Made by a program: the position numbers and the translations under genes
The notes under the pieces: generated by a model
The model's input: only the letters and a program-made list of their open reading frames with translations
What the model was told of the DNA's origin: nothing
Databases searched by the model: none
Origin: Actinomycetota bacterium
GTDB taxonomy: Bacteria > Actinomycetota > Acidimicrobiia > Acidimicrobiales > Ilumatobacteraceae
Direction: 5' to 3'
Assembly (NCBI GenBank): GCA_016213665.1
Contig: JACQZX010000063.1
Coordinates: 1-38,603, forward strand
Length of the DNA stretch: 38,603 nucleotides
Shown: positions 1-6,998 of the stretch, one piece after another
Layout: every line of letters begins with the position of its first letter
Position numbering within the stretch: the stretch's first letter is position 1

Positions 1-82
1 ATTCGCCCCGGTCCTGTGCTGATCGGTCATCGCGTCGTGACCGGTCATCGTGTCGTGCCCGGTCATGGAATCTGGATCGCAT
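1..82 (-). CDS. N-terminal fragment of an Arg/Asp/His-rich protein, possibly a PadR-type regulator
   Basis: A minus-strand reading frame starts with ATG at 82 and runs off the left edge of the window. A perfect AGGAGG ribosome binding site (88-93 on the plus strand as CCTCCT) lies 5 bases before it, which is strong support for the start. The 27 visible residues are mostly Arg, Asp and His and come from a repeated DNA unit. No domain can be recognised in this fragment. The palindrome at 114-131 just upstream would suit an autoregulated repressor, and PadR-family regulators often have charged N-terminal stretches and such operators, but that identity is inference only. Confidence 0.5.
   Translation of the reverse strand, partial: MRSRFHDRARHDDRSRRDDRSAQDRGE
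24..66. repeat. 18-bp direct repeat, 2.4 copies
   Basis: The unit CGGTCATCGCGTCGTGAC at 24-41 is followed by a copy with two changes at 42-59 and a partial copy at 60-66. It lies in the coding frame of the minus-strand gene at the window edge, where it encodes a six-residue Arg/Asp-rich repeat. Confidence 0.8.
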
Positions 83-113
83 GCGTGCCTCCTGTGGCTG
101 GATCTAGTGTAGC

Positions 114-131
114 ATCACGATATATCGTGAT
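114..131. promoter_or_regulatory. Perfect 18-bp palindrome, probable operator
   Basis: ATCACGATATATCGTGAT is its own reverse complement. It is flanked by weaker outer arms (TGTAG on the left, CTACA on the right). It lies 32 bases upstream of the minus-strand start at 82 in an AT-rich pocket, where a promoter is expected. The form is that of a dimeric repressor site. The regulator is unknown; an autoregulating product of the truncated gene is the simplest guess. Confidence 0.7.
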
Positions 132-168
132 ATGTCTACATTCAACCACAACAGTCAGAAATTTCGCG

Positions 169-1161
169 TCAGGGCGACCAGCGATACCGAATATCGGGTG
201 AGCGCTCCTCGTTGCCGGCACCATCGGTGAACTGCTCGGCGATGAATCCGTGGCGCTCGTAGAAGCGACGAGCTGGTTCGTTTACTTGGAACGTCCACAG
301 TTGCAGGCCACCAGGCACCCGCTCCTTGGCGAGTTGCACGAAACGATCGCCGAGGCCGCGACCCATCCACGCCGGGTCGAGGTACAGCTGCTCCACCCAA
401 CCCACGTCCTTGGCGTCAACGGCAAGCACCAGCAGCCCGACGATCGTGCCATCGACCTCGGCCACCCACATGTCGGTACGGCCGACGACCTCATCCGCCA
501 TCCACCGGCGCACCTCTCGTGGCGCGTGTACTACCGGGACAGTCGGCAGCGCGAACTCGCGCGACCGCATGTAAACCTGCGCACAACCGCCCGCGTCGGT
601 GTTTCGTACGGCGCGAATCTTGGCTTCGCCAGGTTGCGCCGCTCGCAGCACGCCTTCGAGGCCGGGCTCGGCAAGGTCGATCGCCTGATGCCATGCGAAC
701 CATTGCACCTGCTGGCTCTCCTGCGCGGCCGGCGCGGGGCGTACGTGCGGCGACTCGATGAGGTAACGCAGGTCGAGATGCGTGTGGCCGCGCGGGCCGG
801 GGTGCACATCGACATGTATCAAAGCCTCGCTGACCAGCACAACCGGCAAACCCGTCTCCTCGGCGGCCTCTCGGAGCGCCGCCTGCGACGGCGACTCACC
901 GGTGTCGATGTGGCCGCCGGGCTGCAACCACTTCTGCAGCCGCTTGTGCAGGTGCAGAACCACCCGGCGCCGGTCTTCGGCGACGACGATCGCCGACGCG
1001 GTGACGTGCACCCTGGCCGCGTGCTCGTCGAAGGGCCGCTCGAGCCCGTCGAAGAGCTCTACGAACGATGCGATCGAACGATGCTCGCGTGCGTCGACCG
1101 GCCGACGTGCCAAAACGGCCTCCCGGACGGAGGCAGCCACGGTTGGCGCAGAGCTGGGCAC
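169..1161 (-). CDS. NUDIX hydrolase fused to a GNAT acetyltransferase
   Basis: A two-domain protein of about 330 residues. The N-terminal half has a complete Nudix box at about residues 83-105: GG at the start, the Glu of TGES, the REAAEETG core and the final Leu. It should hydrolyse a nucleoside-diphosphate-linked substrate with a divalent metal. The C-terminal half, from about residue 182, is a GNAT fold with the acetyl-CoA loop region (DPAWMGRGLGDR) and the typical final ARRFYERHGF motif. Substrates of both halves are unknown. The frame is open to 1299, but the only upstream initiator is a TTG in basic, low-complexity sequence. I prefer the GTG at 1161, which has TACGGT exactly 6 bases before it and so looks leaderless. 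The gene is divergent from the response regulator. Confidence 0.85.
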   Translation of the reverse strand: MPSSAPTVAASVREAVLARRPVDAREHRSIASFVELFDGLERPFDEHAARVHVTASAIVVAEDRRRVVLHLHKRLQKWLQPGGHIDTGESPSQAALREAAEETGLPVVLVSEALIHVDVHPGPRGHTHLDLRYLIESPHVRPAPAAQESQQVQWFAWHQAIDLAEPGLEGVLRAAQPGEAKIRAVRNTDAGGCAQVYMRSREFALPTVPVVHAPREVRRWMADEVVGRTDMWVAEVDGTIVGLLVLAVDAKDVGWVEQLYLDPAWMGRGLGDRFVQLAKERVPGGLQLWTFQVNEPARRFYERHGFIAEQFTDGAGNEERSPDIRYRWSP

Positions 1162-1167
1162 CCGACC

Positions 1168-1173
1168 ACCGTA
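1168..1173 (-). promoter_or_regulatory. Putative -10 (TACGGT) of the NUDIX-GNAT gene
   Basis: TACGGT on the minus strand lies 6 bases before the GTG at 1161. This spacing puts the transcription start at the start codon, as for many other genes in the window. No clear -35 is seen. Confidence 0.4.
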
Positions 1174-1324
1174 CGCGTTCGGGCTCCCTTTTCGGCGCCG
1201 CCTCCGTTGCGAAAATCGCCACTTTAGGAAGCCGATGAGCGCGCCGATAGTCACTACAACGGAGTTTGAGGCAGCGGCAACGTGCCGATGTCCGGGCAAC
1301 GACGAGGCGGAAAGAAACCCACTT

Positions 1325-2146
1325 ATGGAACCCGACGCACAACTTGCACCACGAGTGCTACTTGCCGTTGGCGACCCGCTCTTGCGGCGAGTCGCTTCTG
1401 CGGCGCTGCGTTCGCGTGGTTATTCCGTAAGTGCCACCACCGAGGAGGAGGCCGCGCTCACCCTTGCGCGATCATTCTCGCCAGATGTCGTGCTGGTCGA
1501 TCTCGATCTACCGAGCCCTGAAGGTGGCACCCTCTTCGACACCATGCGAGCCCTCACGGATGCGTACATCGTCGGCATTGCACCCCCCGATGCCGACTCT
1601 GCCCGCATCCGTGCTCTTCGTGCCGGCGCCGACGACGTCGTGTCGACGTTGCTCAATCCCGACGAGTTGGCCGCGCGCTGTCAGGCGCTGCTGCGTCGGC
1701 CACGGCAGCTTCACTCGCGTTGGGATCCGATGCAAGCGTCGTTGATCACGCTCGGCGCTCTCACGGTCGACGTCGGTCGCAAGGAGATCCGGATACACGA
1801 CATCGATGTCGCCGTCACACGCATTGAGTTTGCCCTGTTCGAACAACTCTGCCGCCGCCCGGCCGAAGTGTGTTCGCGCACCGAGCTGCTCGAAGAGGTC
1901 TGGGGACCGAACTGGGTAGGCGACACACACGTCGTCGATGTGCACCTCAGCAACCTGCGCCGCAAGCTGCAACTGCATGCACCAGAGTTGCGCTTCATCC
2001 ACACCGTGCGTGGAGTTGGCTTCCGGCTCAGCAACGATCTGCTGCGGGCTGTCGAGGAACGGATGATGGAGGCCGGCCGAGTCGGTCACGCCGATGCTCC
2101 GCTGGGCGACGACACAGAAACCGACCGCGAGTTGGTCTCGGCTTGA
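1325..2146 (+). CDS. Orphan OmpR-type response regulator with a degenerate receiver
   Basis: 273 residues. The receiver-like domain spans about residues 10-125 and the winged-helix DNA-binding domain about 140-250, ending with the typical recognition-helix and wing pattern (VDVHLSNLRRKL, then HTVRGVGFRL). Asp59 in VLVDLDLP matches the phosphoacceptor. Other key receiver residues are missing. The acidic pair is V15-G16, the conserved Thr/Ser position is A86, and the usual Lys-Pro after the GADD motif is replaced by STLLNP. Aspartyl phosphorylation by a kinase is therefore doubtful, and there is no histidine kinase beside it. The frame is open upstream to 782, but that extension is the shadow of the NUDIX-GNAT gene; the ATG at 1325 follows a purine-rich GGCGGAAAG. 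It is probably a transcription factor controlled in another way. Confidence 0.85.
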   Translation: MEPDAQLAPRVLLAVGDPLLRRVASAALRSRGYSVSATTEEEAALTLARSFSPDVVLVDLDLPSPEGGTLFDTMRALTDAYIVGIAPPDADSARIRALRAGADDVVSTLLNPDELAARCQALLRRPRQLHSRWDPMQASLITLGALTVDVGRKEIRIHDIDVAVTRIEFALFEQLCRRPAEVCSRTELLEEVWGPNWVGDTHVVDVHLSNLRRKLQLHAPELRFIHTVRGVGFRLSNDLLRAVEERMMEAGRVGHADAPLGDDTETDRELVSA

Positions 2147-2156
2147 CCCCTGAACG

Positions 2157-3779
2157 TCAGGCGTACTCGGCAGTGAGCCACCACTGACCCTGTTCGACGG
2201 TCAGCAATAAGAGCCTTCCCGAGCGCGTAAGCACTTGGAAACGAGCCAGGCGGCGAGCGCGAGCGAGATCCCACCAGCGCTCCTCAACCGGCCACGGACC
2301 TGCCCATGACTGCACGGCCTCCGCCGGACCGGTGGCGAAGCGCACGACTGCGGGCGCTGCGCTGACCGTCCCCCTGCCGGTTACCCGCACCTCGCGACCG
2401 ACGGCATCGCCGACAGAAATCGGTTTCGGCGGCGCATGAACTATCGCCGGTGATGGCACCGGTAGCTGCCCCGGCCAGGGAGCGGCCCCCCTTACATACC
2501 GTTCTGCATGTTCGAGAAGATCGACCGTGATCGCCGGCACCCACTTGAACGCCTCGTGGGGGTGCCTCCCCCCTTGGGCTGCCGGAACCAGCACCTGCTG
2601 CTCACCCGCGATCGCAACCAGTCGCGTCACCGCCCGCACGGCCCATTCGTCGGCTTGCGTGCGACCGCCCCATAACCCCATTTGCACACCTTCGTCGCTG
2701 CACACCTCCACCGGATCGAGGCGTAGCAACGTAACGCCGGCAGTGATCGTGTCGCGCTGTGCCCATGCGTCGAGTTGCCACCGCACCCTCTCCACCATCG
2801 CCGCCGCGCTCAACCCACTGCTGCGATACCACACTCGCTCGCTCTTCTCACCGTGCTCGGTCTCCGCGATGACAACCAAGCGAGTACACACGCGACCATC
2901 GCCAGCCAACTGACCGGCCAATTCCTCCGCCAATTGCCGCGCGACGAACACAAGCACGTCGGAGTGGTGCACGGGCTGCTCGAAGATTCGATCTACCTGG
3001 AGGCCTGCGGGTGGATCATGTGTGCCGGGAAGGCGGTCATCGACGCCACTGGCGATGCGATGGCTGAAAGATCCGAGCGGGCCGAACCGCGCAGCAACAT
3101 CAACTTCGGGGAGAGCGGCCAACGACCCTAGATCGTGTACGCCCAAGCGAGTGAGCAGCTGCACGAATTCCGCCGGCACACCGGCCACGACCGTGAGCAG
3201 TCGCACCGGCAGGCGTGCAAGGAACGCCGCCGTCTCCCACTGACCGGCAGTCACCACCGCTGGTGTACCAGCACGAGCGGAACGACGGGCAGCGACCCCA
3301 GCGGCAAAACGCCCGTCGGCGACACCCATCCCGAACGAACCGACAGCGGTCAGCGACAACCCCGCCGATTCGCCAAGCGATTCGATGGCGATACGAACAA
3401 CCGTTGTCGCCATCGCGGCATCGCCACCGAAGTAACGAGACGGACCGCGCGCAATGAAAGTGAGCATGCCCGGCTCGGTGATCTCGATGCGGGGCACAAT
3501 CGTTCCTACCGCCTGCACCACACGCTCGAATGCACGAGCATCGCCCGCCGGGTCGTGTTGCTCGATCCGCACGAGTGGACAACGCGCCTGTGCATCGCGA
3601 CGTCGTTGCCCGACCGCTATGCCCTCGGCGCCGGCAGCGAGTGAATGAGCCACGACCCGATTGGCACGCAGCACCATCACCGCTTCGGTTGAGGCAGCGC
3701 CGGCGACAACCACCGGCCAATGCGGGCACCACAGGACGCCGATGCGTGGCACGGCCCTACCCCGACTGCAGTTGGCCAT
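2157..3779 (-). CDS. imuB: ImuB-like inactive Y-family polymerase (mutasome hub)
   Basis: 540 residues. The N-terminus (VPRIGVLWCPHWPVVVAG) aligns with the Y-family polymerase palm, but the catalytic acidic residues are absent: the DxD position reads CPHW and the SxDE motif region reads ARGPSRYFGG. This is the known state of ImuB, a non-catalytic member that links the DnaE2 translesion polymerase to the sliding clamp. QMGLWG at about residues 366-371 matches the clamp-binding motif of actinobacterial ImuB. The C-terminus carries the family's WAGPWPVEERWWD block and a final beta-rich segment. The frame is open to 3932, but the ATG at 3779 fits the family and overlaps the end of imuA' by 23 bases, implying coupled translation. 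DnaE2 is not in this window. Confidence 0.9.
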   Translation of the reverse strand: MANCSRGRAVPRIGVLWCPHWPVVVAGAASTEAVMVLRANRVVAHSLAAGAEGIAVGQRRRDAQARCPLVRIEQHDPAGDARAFERVVQAVGTIVPRIEITEPGMLTFIARGPSRYFGGDAAMATTVVRIAIESLGESAGLSLTAVGSFGMGVADGRFAAGVAARRSARAGTPAVVTAGQWETAAFLARLPVRLLTVVAGVPAEFVQLLTRLGVHDLGSLAALPEVDVAARFGPLGSFSHRIASGVDDRLPGTHDPPAGLQVDRIFEQPVHHSDVLVFVARQLAEELAGQLAGDGRVCTRLVVIAETEHGEKSERVWYRSSGLSAAAMVERVRWQLDAWAQRDTITAGVTLLRLDPVEVCSDEGVQMGLWGGRTQADEWAVRAVTRLVAIAGEQQVLVPAAQGGRHPHEAFKWVPAITVDLLEHAERYVRGAAPWPGQLPVPSPAIVHAPPKPISVGDAVGREVRVTGRGTVSAAPAVVRFATGPAEAVQSWAGPWPVEERWWDLARARRLARFQVLTRSGRLLLLTVEQGQWWLTAEYA

Positions 3780-4425
3780 CGGCTGCCGGAAGCCACAACT
3801 CCGTGTGCCGTGGACGCGGCACACGCCGACCGCTGAGCTGCACTCGCGCCCGCCGACCATTTGCGCAACCACACCCTTCGCCCAACCCGCGCCATGTCGC
3901 CTGCGTGGCCTCGAAGCACAAATCGGCCGCAAAAGCAGCGTTGGCTCCGATGGTGATGATCACAGCACCGCGCGCCTGGGCGCGCGCGATCAGTCGCCGA
4001 GATGTACCGGCGCGCACCTGCGCAGTGGCCGGCCCGAACAGCAACACGTCGAACCCGTCGATCATCGCTGCCAGCACGTCGGCCCACACGGCATCATCGA
4101 ACCCGGCAGTGGATTCTGTCACCATGATCAACCGCGCCGGCACCACGCCCAACTCGGCTGCCGCTGCCACACCCAGGTCGGCAAACCCGACAACTCCTAC
4201 CCAGGCACCTGCTCGCGATGGCCCGGCCGCCAGTGCCAGCGCCAGTGAGACAGCAGCCGAACCTTGGCAACCGACAACGCTGCCACGTTGCAGCGCAACG
4301 CGCGGCAGCAACGACTCGAATGGCGCCAACATCGCCAATGTGCGTTCGCTAGCGACCACACCTGACAGCACCTGACTACCGGCAATGTCGGCAAGGCTGG
4401 CAAGGCTTGAGGCACGCGCACCCAT
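3757..4425 (-). CDS. imuA': ImuA'-like accessory protein of the DNA-damage mutasome
   Basis: 222 residues with a RecA-like core. A degenerate nucleotide-binding loop (GSVVGCQGSAAVS, about residues 48-60) is followed by strand segments ending GFADLG, LIMVTES, VLLFGPAT and AVIITIG. Length and position directly upstream of imuB match actinobacterial ImuA', which supports ImuB and DnaE2 in damage-induced mutagenesis. The true Walker A lysine is not visible, as is common in this shorter actinobacterial form. The ATG at 4425 is preceded by a TAGAGT -10 and a LexA box, so the operon should be SOS-inducible and its mRNA leaderless. Confidence 0.8.
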   Translation of the reverse strand: MGARASSLASLADIAGSQVLSGVVASERTLAMLAPFESLLPRVALQRGSVVGCQGSAAVSLALALAAGPSRAGAWVGVVGFADLGVAAAAELGVVPARLIMVTESTAGFDDAVWADVLAAMIDGFDVLLFGPATAQVRAGTSRRLIARAQARGAVIITIGANAAFAADLCFEATQATWRGLGEGCGCANGRRARVQLSGRRVPRPRHTELWLPAADGQLQSG

Positions 4426-4431
4426 CTTCGC

Positions 4432-4437
4432 ACTCTA
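4432..4437 (-). promoter_or_regulatory. Putative -10 (TAGAGT) of imuA'-imuB
   Basis: TAGAGT on the minus strand lies 6 bases before the ATG at 4425, directly downstream of the LexA box. A bound LexA would cover the promoter. Confidence 0.5.
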
Positions 4438-4438
4438 A

Positions 4439-4454
4439 TCGAACATACGTACGA
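4439..4454. promoter_or_regulatory. LexA (SOS) box upstream of imuA'-imuB
   Basis: TCGAACATACGTACGA matches the mycobacterial/Gram-positive LexA consensus (TCGAAC-N4-GTTCGA) at 11 of 12 fixed positions. It lies 13 bases upstream of the imuA' start, next to the -10. This is the expected control for an imuA'-imuB operon, so two independent lines of evidence agree. Confidence 0.85.
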
Positions 4455-4503
4455 TCCGTCAAGGTGGCGGTTTCTGGGGCTGGATCACGCCATTTCAGGT
4501 ACC

Positions 4504-4542
4504 GGGGCTGAATTGTCTCGGTTTCCGGGACAATTCAGCCCC
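4504..4542. repeat. Strong intergenic hairpin
   Basis: GGGGCTGAATTGTC (4504-4517) and its exact reverse complement (4529-4542) form a perfect 14-bp stem. In RNA the stem extends four more pairs, one of them a G-U wobble, around a TTT loop. It lies downstream of the nifU-like gene and upstream of the imuA' promoter. There is no T tract on either side, so it is not a textbook intrinsic terminator. It could still end transcription coming from the nifU-like gene, or be a dispersed repeat or transposon-end remnant. The rest of 4455-4570 shows nothing else. Confidence 0.7.
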
Positions 4543-4570
4543 AGAAGACCGCTGACTGCGACCTGGTTAC

Positions 4571-4611
4571 CTAGTGCTCGGTTTGCTAGTGCTCGGTTTG
4601 CTAGTGCTCGG
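4571..4611. repeat. 15-bp tandem repeat carrying duplicated stop codons
   Basis: The unit CTAGTGCTCGGTTTG occurs at 4571-4585 and 4586-4600, with 11 bases of a third copy at 4601-4611. Read on the minus strand the unit contains the TAG stop of the nifU-like gene; 15 bp is five codons, so each copy repeats the stop in frame. It looks like slippage that duplicated the gene end without changing the product. Confidence 0.8.
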
Positions 4612-5056
4612 CCTTCCACTTGGCCAGCGCGGCGCGGCTGCGATCGACGAGGGTGGCAGGCACCAGGGCCAAGAACGCCGCCTCCGGACCGCCGATACCC
4701 GCCGGCGACTCCGCAGCCACCGAGGCACCCGCTTCCACGGCGACATCTTCGAAGGTCGGCATCTCCATGCCTGGCTTCCAGTACTGATATAGGTCACGCA
4801 CCATCTCGCTGAGGCCACCCGCGTCGGCCGGATTGGTGAGGTCGACCGTGACCATGTTGCTGTACATGTGCACCGCGTCGACCTTGCCCGACGACAGCAA
4901 GGTGCGAGCAAGCACGGCGGCTGGACGGGGCCCGACAGCATCGGCAGACGAACGGAACACCTCGTGGCCCATGCCGGTGAGAGTGCGGTTGGCCTCGAAT
5001 CGGACTACTCCGGGCTTCGAGCTCGGCCTTTCGACGACAGCGATTTGTTGACCCAT
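4601..5056 (-). CDS. NifU/Nfu N-terminal-domain-like protein
   Basis: 151 residues. Residues of about 18-75 (VRFEANRTLTGMGHEVFRS, then ARTLLSSGKVDAVHMY and SNMVTVDL) follow the Nfu N-terminal pattern, in which a small alpha/beta domain precedes the iron-sulfur scaffold. The C-terminal CxxC scaffold domain is absent, and no cysteine pair is present. A stand-alone form of this domain is known in actinobacteria, with no settled function. The ATG at 5056 has TACGCT 6 bases upstream. The frame continues upstream to 5332, but that part is antisense to the CorA-like gene and is not accepted. The gene is divergent from that transporter. Confidence 0.6.
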   Translation of the reverse strand: MGQQIAVVERPSSKPGVVRFEANRTLTGMGHEVFRSSADAVGPRPAAVLARTLLSSGKVDAVHMYSNMVTVDLTNPADAGGLSEMVRDLYQYWKPGMEMPTFEDVAVEAGASVAAESPAGIGGPEAAFLALVPATLVDRSRAALAKWKAEH

Positions 5057-5062
5057 ACCCCC

Positions 5063-5068
5063 AGCGTA
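5063..5068 (-). promoter_or_regulatory. Putative -10 (TACGCT) of the NifU-N-like gene
   Basis: TACGCT on the minus strand lies 6 bases before the ATG at 5056, the leaderless arrangement. The plus-strand TACCAT for the divergent transporter gene is 14 bases away. Confidence 0.4.
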
Positions 5069-5082
5069 CTTGTGCCGGTCGT

Positions 5083-5088
5083 TACCAT
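5083..5088 (+). promoter_or_regulatory. Putative -10 (TACCAT) of the CorA-type gene
   Basis: TACCAT lies 8 bases before the ATG at 5097. No ribosome binding site is seen, so a leaderless transcript is likely. Confidence 0.35.
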
Positions 5089-5096
5089 CGAACTCG

Positions 5097-5996
5097 ATGA
5101 TCGTCGACCACCAGTTCAACGGGACGAAGTGGACAGACGTTGTTGATCCCACCAACGAAGAGCTGGAAGAACTCGACCGCACCCACGGGCTCAGCGACCG
5201 CACCTTCGACGAAGCTCGACGGCGGGCGGCACGGCCGACAATGCAACGCCTCGTCGACCACGCGTACATCGTTGCCTTCAGCGGGTCGCTCGCCGAGATC
5301 GATATGTACGTCGGCGAAGGTTGGTTCATCACCGTTCGACGTCACGACGAGGAAGGCGCCGAATGGGACTCCTCGGTCGCAGTCGCTCGAGTCGAACGCT
5401 ACGGCCGTGCCGTCAACCCTGGAGTGATCCTGGCGATCGTGCTGGAGGAACTGGTCGACGGCTACTTCGACAGTACTGACACCCTGGAAGATCACCTGGA
5501 GGAGATCGAGGATCGCATCTTCGGGGAGCCAGGGCAGACGAACCAGGCCGAACAACAGGTACAGGCCGACCTGTTCGGCGTTCGCCGCGAGCTTCTCCGA
5601 CTTCGTCGGGCCGTTGTGCCACTTCGTGAAGTGTTGTCATCGTTGCTGCGACGCGAAGTGGCGTGGGTCGACGGTGAGGCGCTGGTCATCATCCGCGACA
5701 CGTTCGACAAATTGCTGCGCGCTGTCGACCTGGTCGACGAACTGCGCGAACTAGTGGGCAACGCGGTCGATGCCCATCTGGCCGTGATGAGCAACCAGAT
5801 GAATGCGGTGATGAAGCAGTTGACTGCCTGGGGCTCGATCGTTTTCGGGGCAACCCTGATCGCCGGCATCTACGGAATGAACTTCCGACACATGCCGGAA
5901 GTGGAGTGGTACCTGGGCTACCCATTCTCACTCGGGATGATGGCCGTGCTGAGTTTCACGCTCTTTCGAGTGTTCCGTCGTCGCGACTGGCTATGA
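5097..5996 (+). CDS. corA: CorA-family divalent-cation transporter
   Basis: 299 residues. A large acidic cytoplasmic N-terminal domain is followed by long helices (about 130-230) and two membrane segments at the C-terminus. The first ends with the diagnostic YGMNF motif (about residue 260) and HMPE follows in the periplasmic loop. CorA proteins form pentamers that conduct Mg2+, and some family members carry Co2+ or Zn2+. The C-terminal RRRDWL is the usual basic tail. The ATG at 5097 was chosen because the earlier in-frame start at 5070 lies in the divergent promoter region. The gene meets the oxidoreductase gene tail to tail, with the two stop codons directly abutting (CTATGA). Confidence 0.9.
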   Translation: MIVDHQFNGTKWTDVVDPTNEELEELDRTHGLSDRTFDEARRRAARPTMQRLVDHAYIVAFSGSLAEIDMYVGEGWFITVRRHDEEGAEWDSSVAVARVERYGRAVNPGVILAIVLEELVDGYFDSTDTLEDHLEEIEDRIFGEPGQTNQAEQQVQADLFGVRRELLRLRRAVVPLREVLSSLLRREVAWVDGEALVIIRDTFDKLLRAVDLVDELRELVGNAVDAHLAVMSNQMNAVMKQLTAWGSIVFGATLIAGIYGMNFRHMPEVEWYLGYPFSLGMMAVLSFTLFRVFRRRDWL

Positions 5997-6986
5997 GGTG
6001 CTGAAGGCGTCGATCATCGCGTGCACGTCGCCGAGCGGATAGAGGATCGGGCAAGTGCAACCGTGATCGACGTACTCCTGCACCTTCGCCCGCGCCTCAG
6101 CAGGAGTGCCGCTGGCGGTGAGCATGTTGACGATTTCGTCGGGCACTAGCTTGCTCGCAGCTTCCACCTGTTCGTGTGTAGCGGGCCATGTGAGCACCTC
6201 CGCCACCTTGTCGAGCAGGCTCTGCGGGACTCCGGAAGCCTTCATGATGTGGGGCTGCTGACCGAGGTATTGCGTCACCATCATGCGAGCCATGTCGAGC
6301 GCAGTCTGGCGGTCCTCGTGCACGCTGCACACCACGAGTTGCGGACGGTCGATGTCGGCCAATGAGCGACCGGCCTTGGCTGCCCCGCGCTCGAGGGCGG
6401 CGATTGCCTGCGCGTTGTAGTCCGGCGATACGAGATAGTTGAGCACCGCGCCGTCGGCAATCTCGCCGGCAAGTTCCATCATCTGCATTCCGGTGGCACC
6501 GATATAGATCGGCACATCCTTGGGTCGCCGATCCTGGTACACGTAATCCAATTCGACGCCATCGAGGTGCACGTAGTGGCCATCGAAGGTCACCGTCTCG
6601 TTGTTCAGCAGCGCCCGCACAACTGTCACGATCTCGCGCATGACCGTGAGAGGCCGCGCCCGATCAATGCCGACCTTCTGGGCCAACGGATCCCACCACG
6701 CACCGATGCCCAGAATCACGCGGCCGGGAGCAAGATCGTCGAGCGTGCTGAACGTCGCAGCAAGCCGAGCCGGGTTGCGGGTCCAGCAATCGACAACGCC
6801 GGAACCGATCTTGATGTGATCGGTGACGCTGGCGAACGCAGCCATCGGCACAGTCGCCTCACGGACAAGGCGACTCTCAGCCTGCCAAACCGCATGGAAC
6901 CCCCTCGCTTCCGCGTACTGAACGATGGCCATGCCTTCGCGAATCGGGTGCGCATCCTGGAGATAGACGGCCATCGGTGTATTCAT
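5991..6986 (-). CDS. F420-dependent LLM-class oxidoreductase
   Basis: 331 residues with the luciferase-like TIM-barrel pattern: an N-terminal strand, the [16 protein letters not shown] segment, [16 protein letters not shown], the [13 protein letters not shown] motif (about 90-105) and [21 protein letters not shown] (about 165-185). These match the F420-dependent (methylenetetrahydromethanopterin reductase-like) branch, which transfers hydride between F420 and an unknown substrate. A cofC gene for F420 synthesis lies at 33251, so the cofactor should be available. The ATG at 6986 has TAACGT 6 bases before it, overlapping the ssnA-like stop codon, so the gene can be transcribed alone or with ssnA. 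Confidence 0.88.
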   Translation of the reverse strand: MNTPMAVYLQDAHPIREGMAIVQYAEARGFHAVWQAESRLVREATVPMAAFASVTDHIKIGSGVVDCWTRNPARLAATFSTLDDLAPGRVILGIGAWWDPLAQKVGIDRARPLTVMREIVTVVRALLNNETVTFDGHYVHLDGVELDYVYQDRRPKDVPIYIGATGMQMMELAGEIADGAVLNYLVSPDYNAQAIAALERGAAKAGRSLADIDRPQLVVCSVHEDRQTALDMARMMVTQYLGQQPHIMKASGVPQSLLDKVAEVLTWPATHEQVEAASKLVPDEIVNMLTASGTPAEARAKVQEYVDHGCTCPILYPLGDVHAMIDAFSTS

Positions 6987-6992
6987 GGGGCC

Positions 6993-6998
6993 ACGTTA
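6993..6998 (-). promoter_or_regulatory. Putative -10 (TAACGT) of the LLM oxidoreductase gene
   Basis: TAACGT on the minus strand lies 6 bases before the ATG at 6986; its TAA is also the stop codon of the upstream ssnA-like gene. Confidence 0.35.

Noticed and set aside
250-1227. 325-codon plus-strand frame antisense to the NUDIX-GNAT gene
   Set aside because: Lies wholly opposite a gene with clear Nudix and GNAT motifs, has no recognisable motif, and is a GC-rich shadow.
782-1324. N-terminal extension of the response-regulator frame
   Set aside because: Antisense to NUDIX-GNAT and without domain content; the receiver begins just after 1325.
3530-4375. 281-codon plus-strand frame
   Set aside because: Antisense to imuA'-imuB, which have family motifs and a LexA box; Arg/Ala/Thr-rich shadow.
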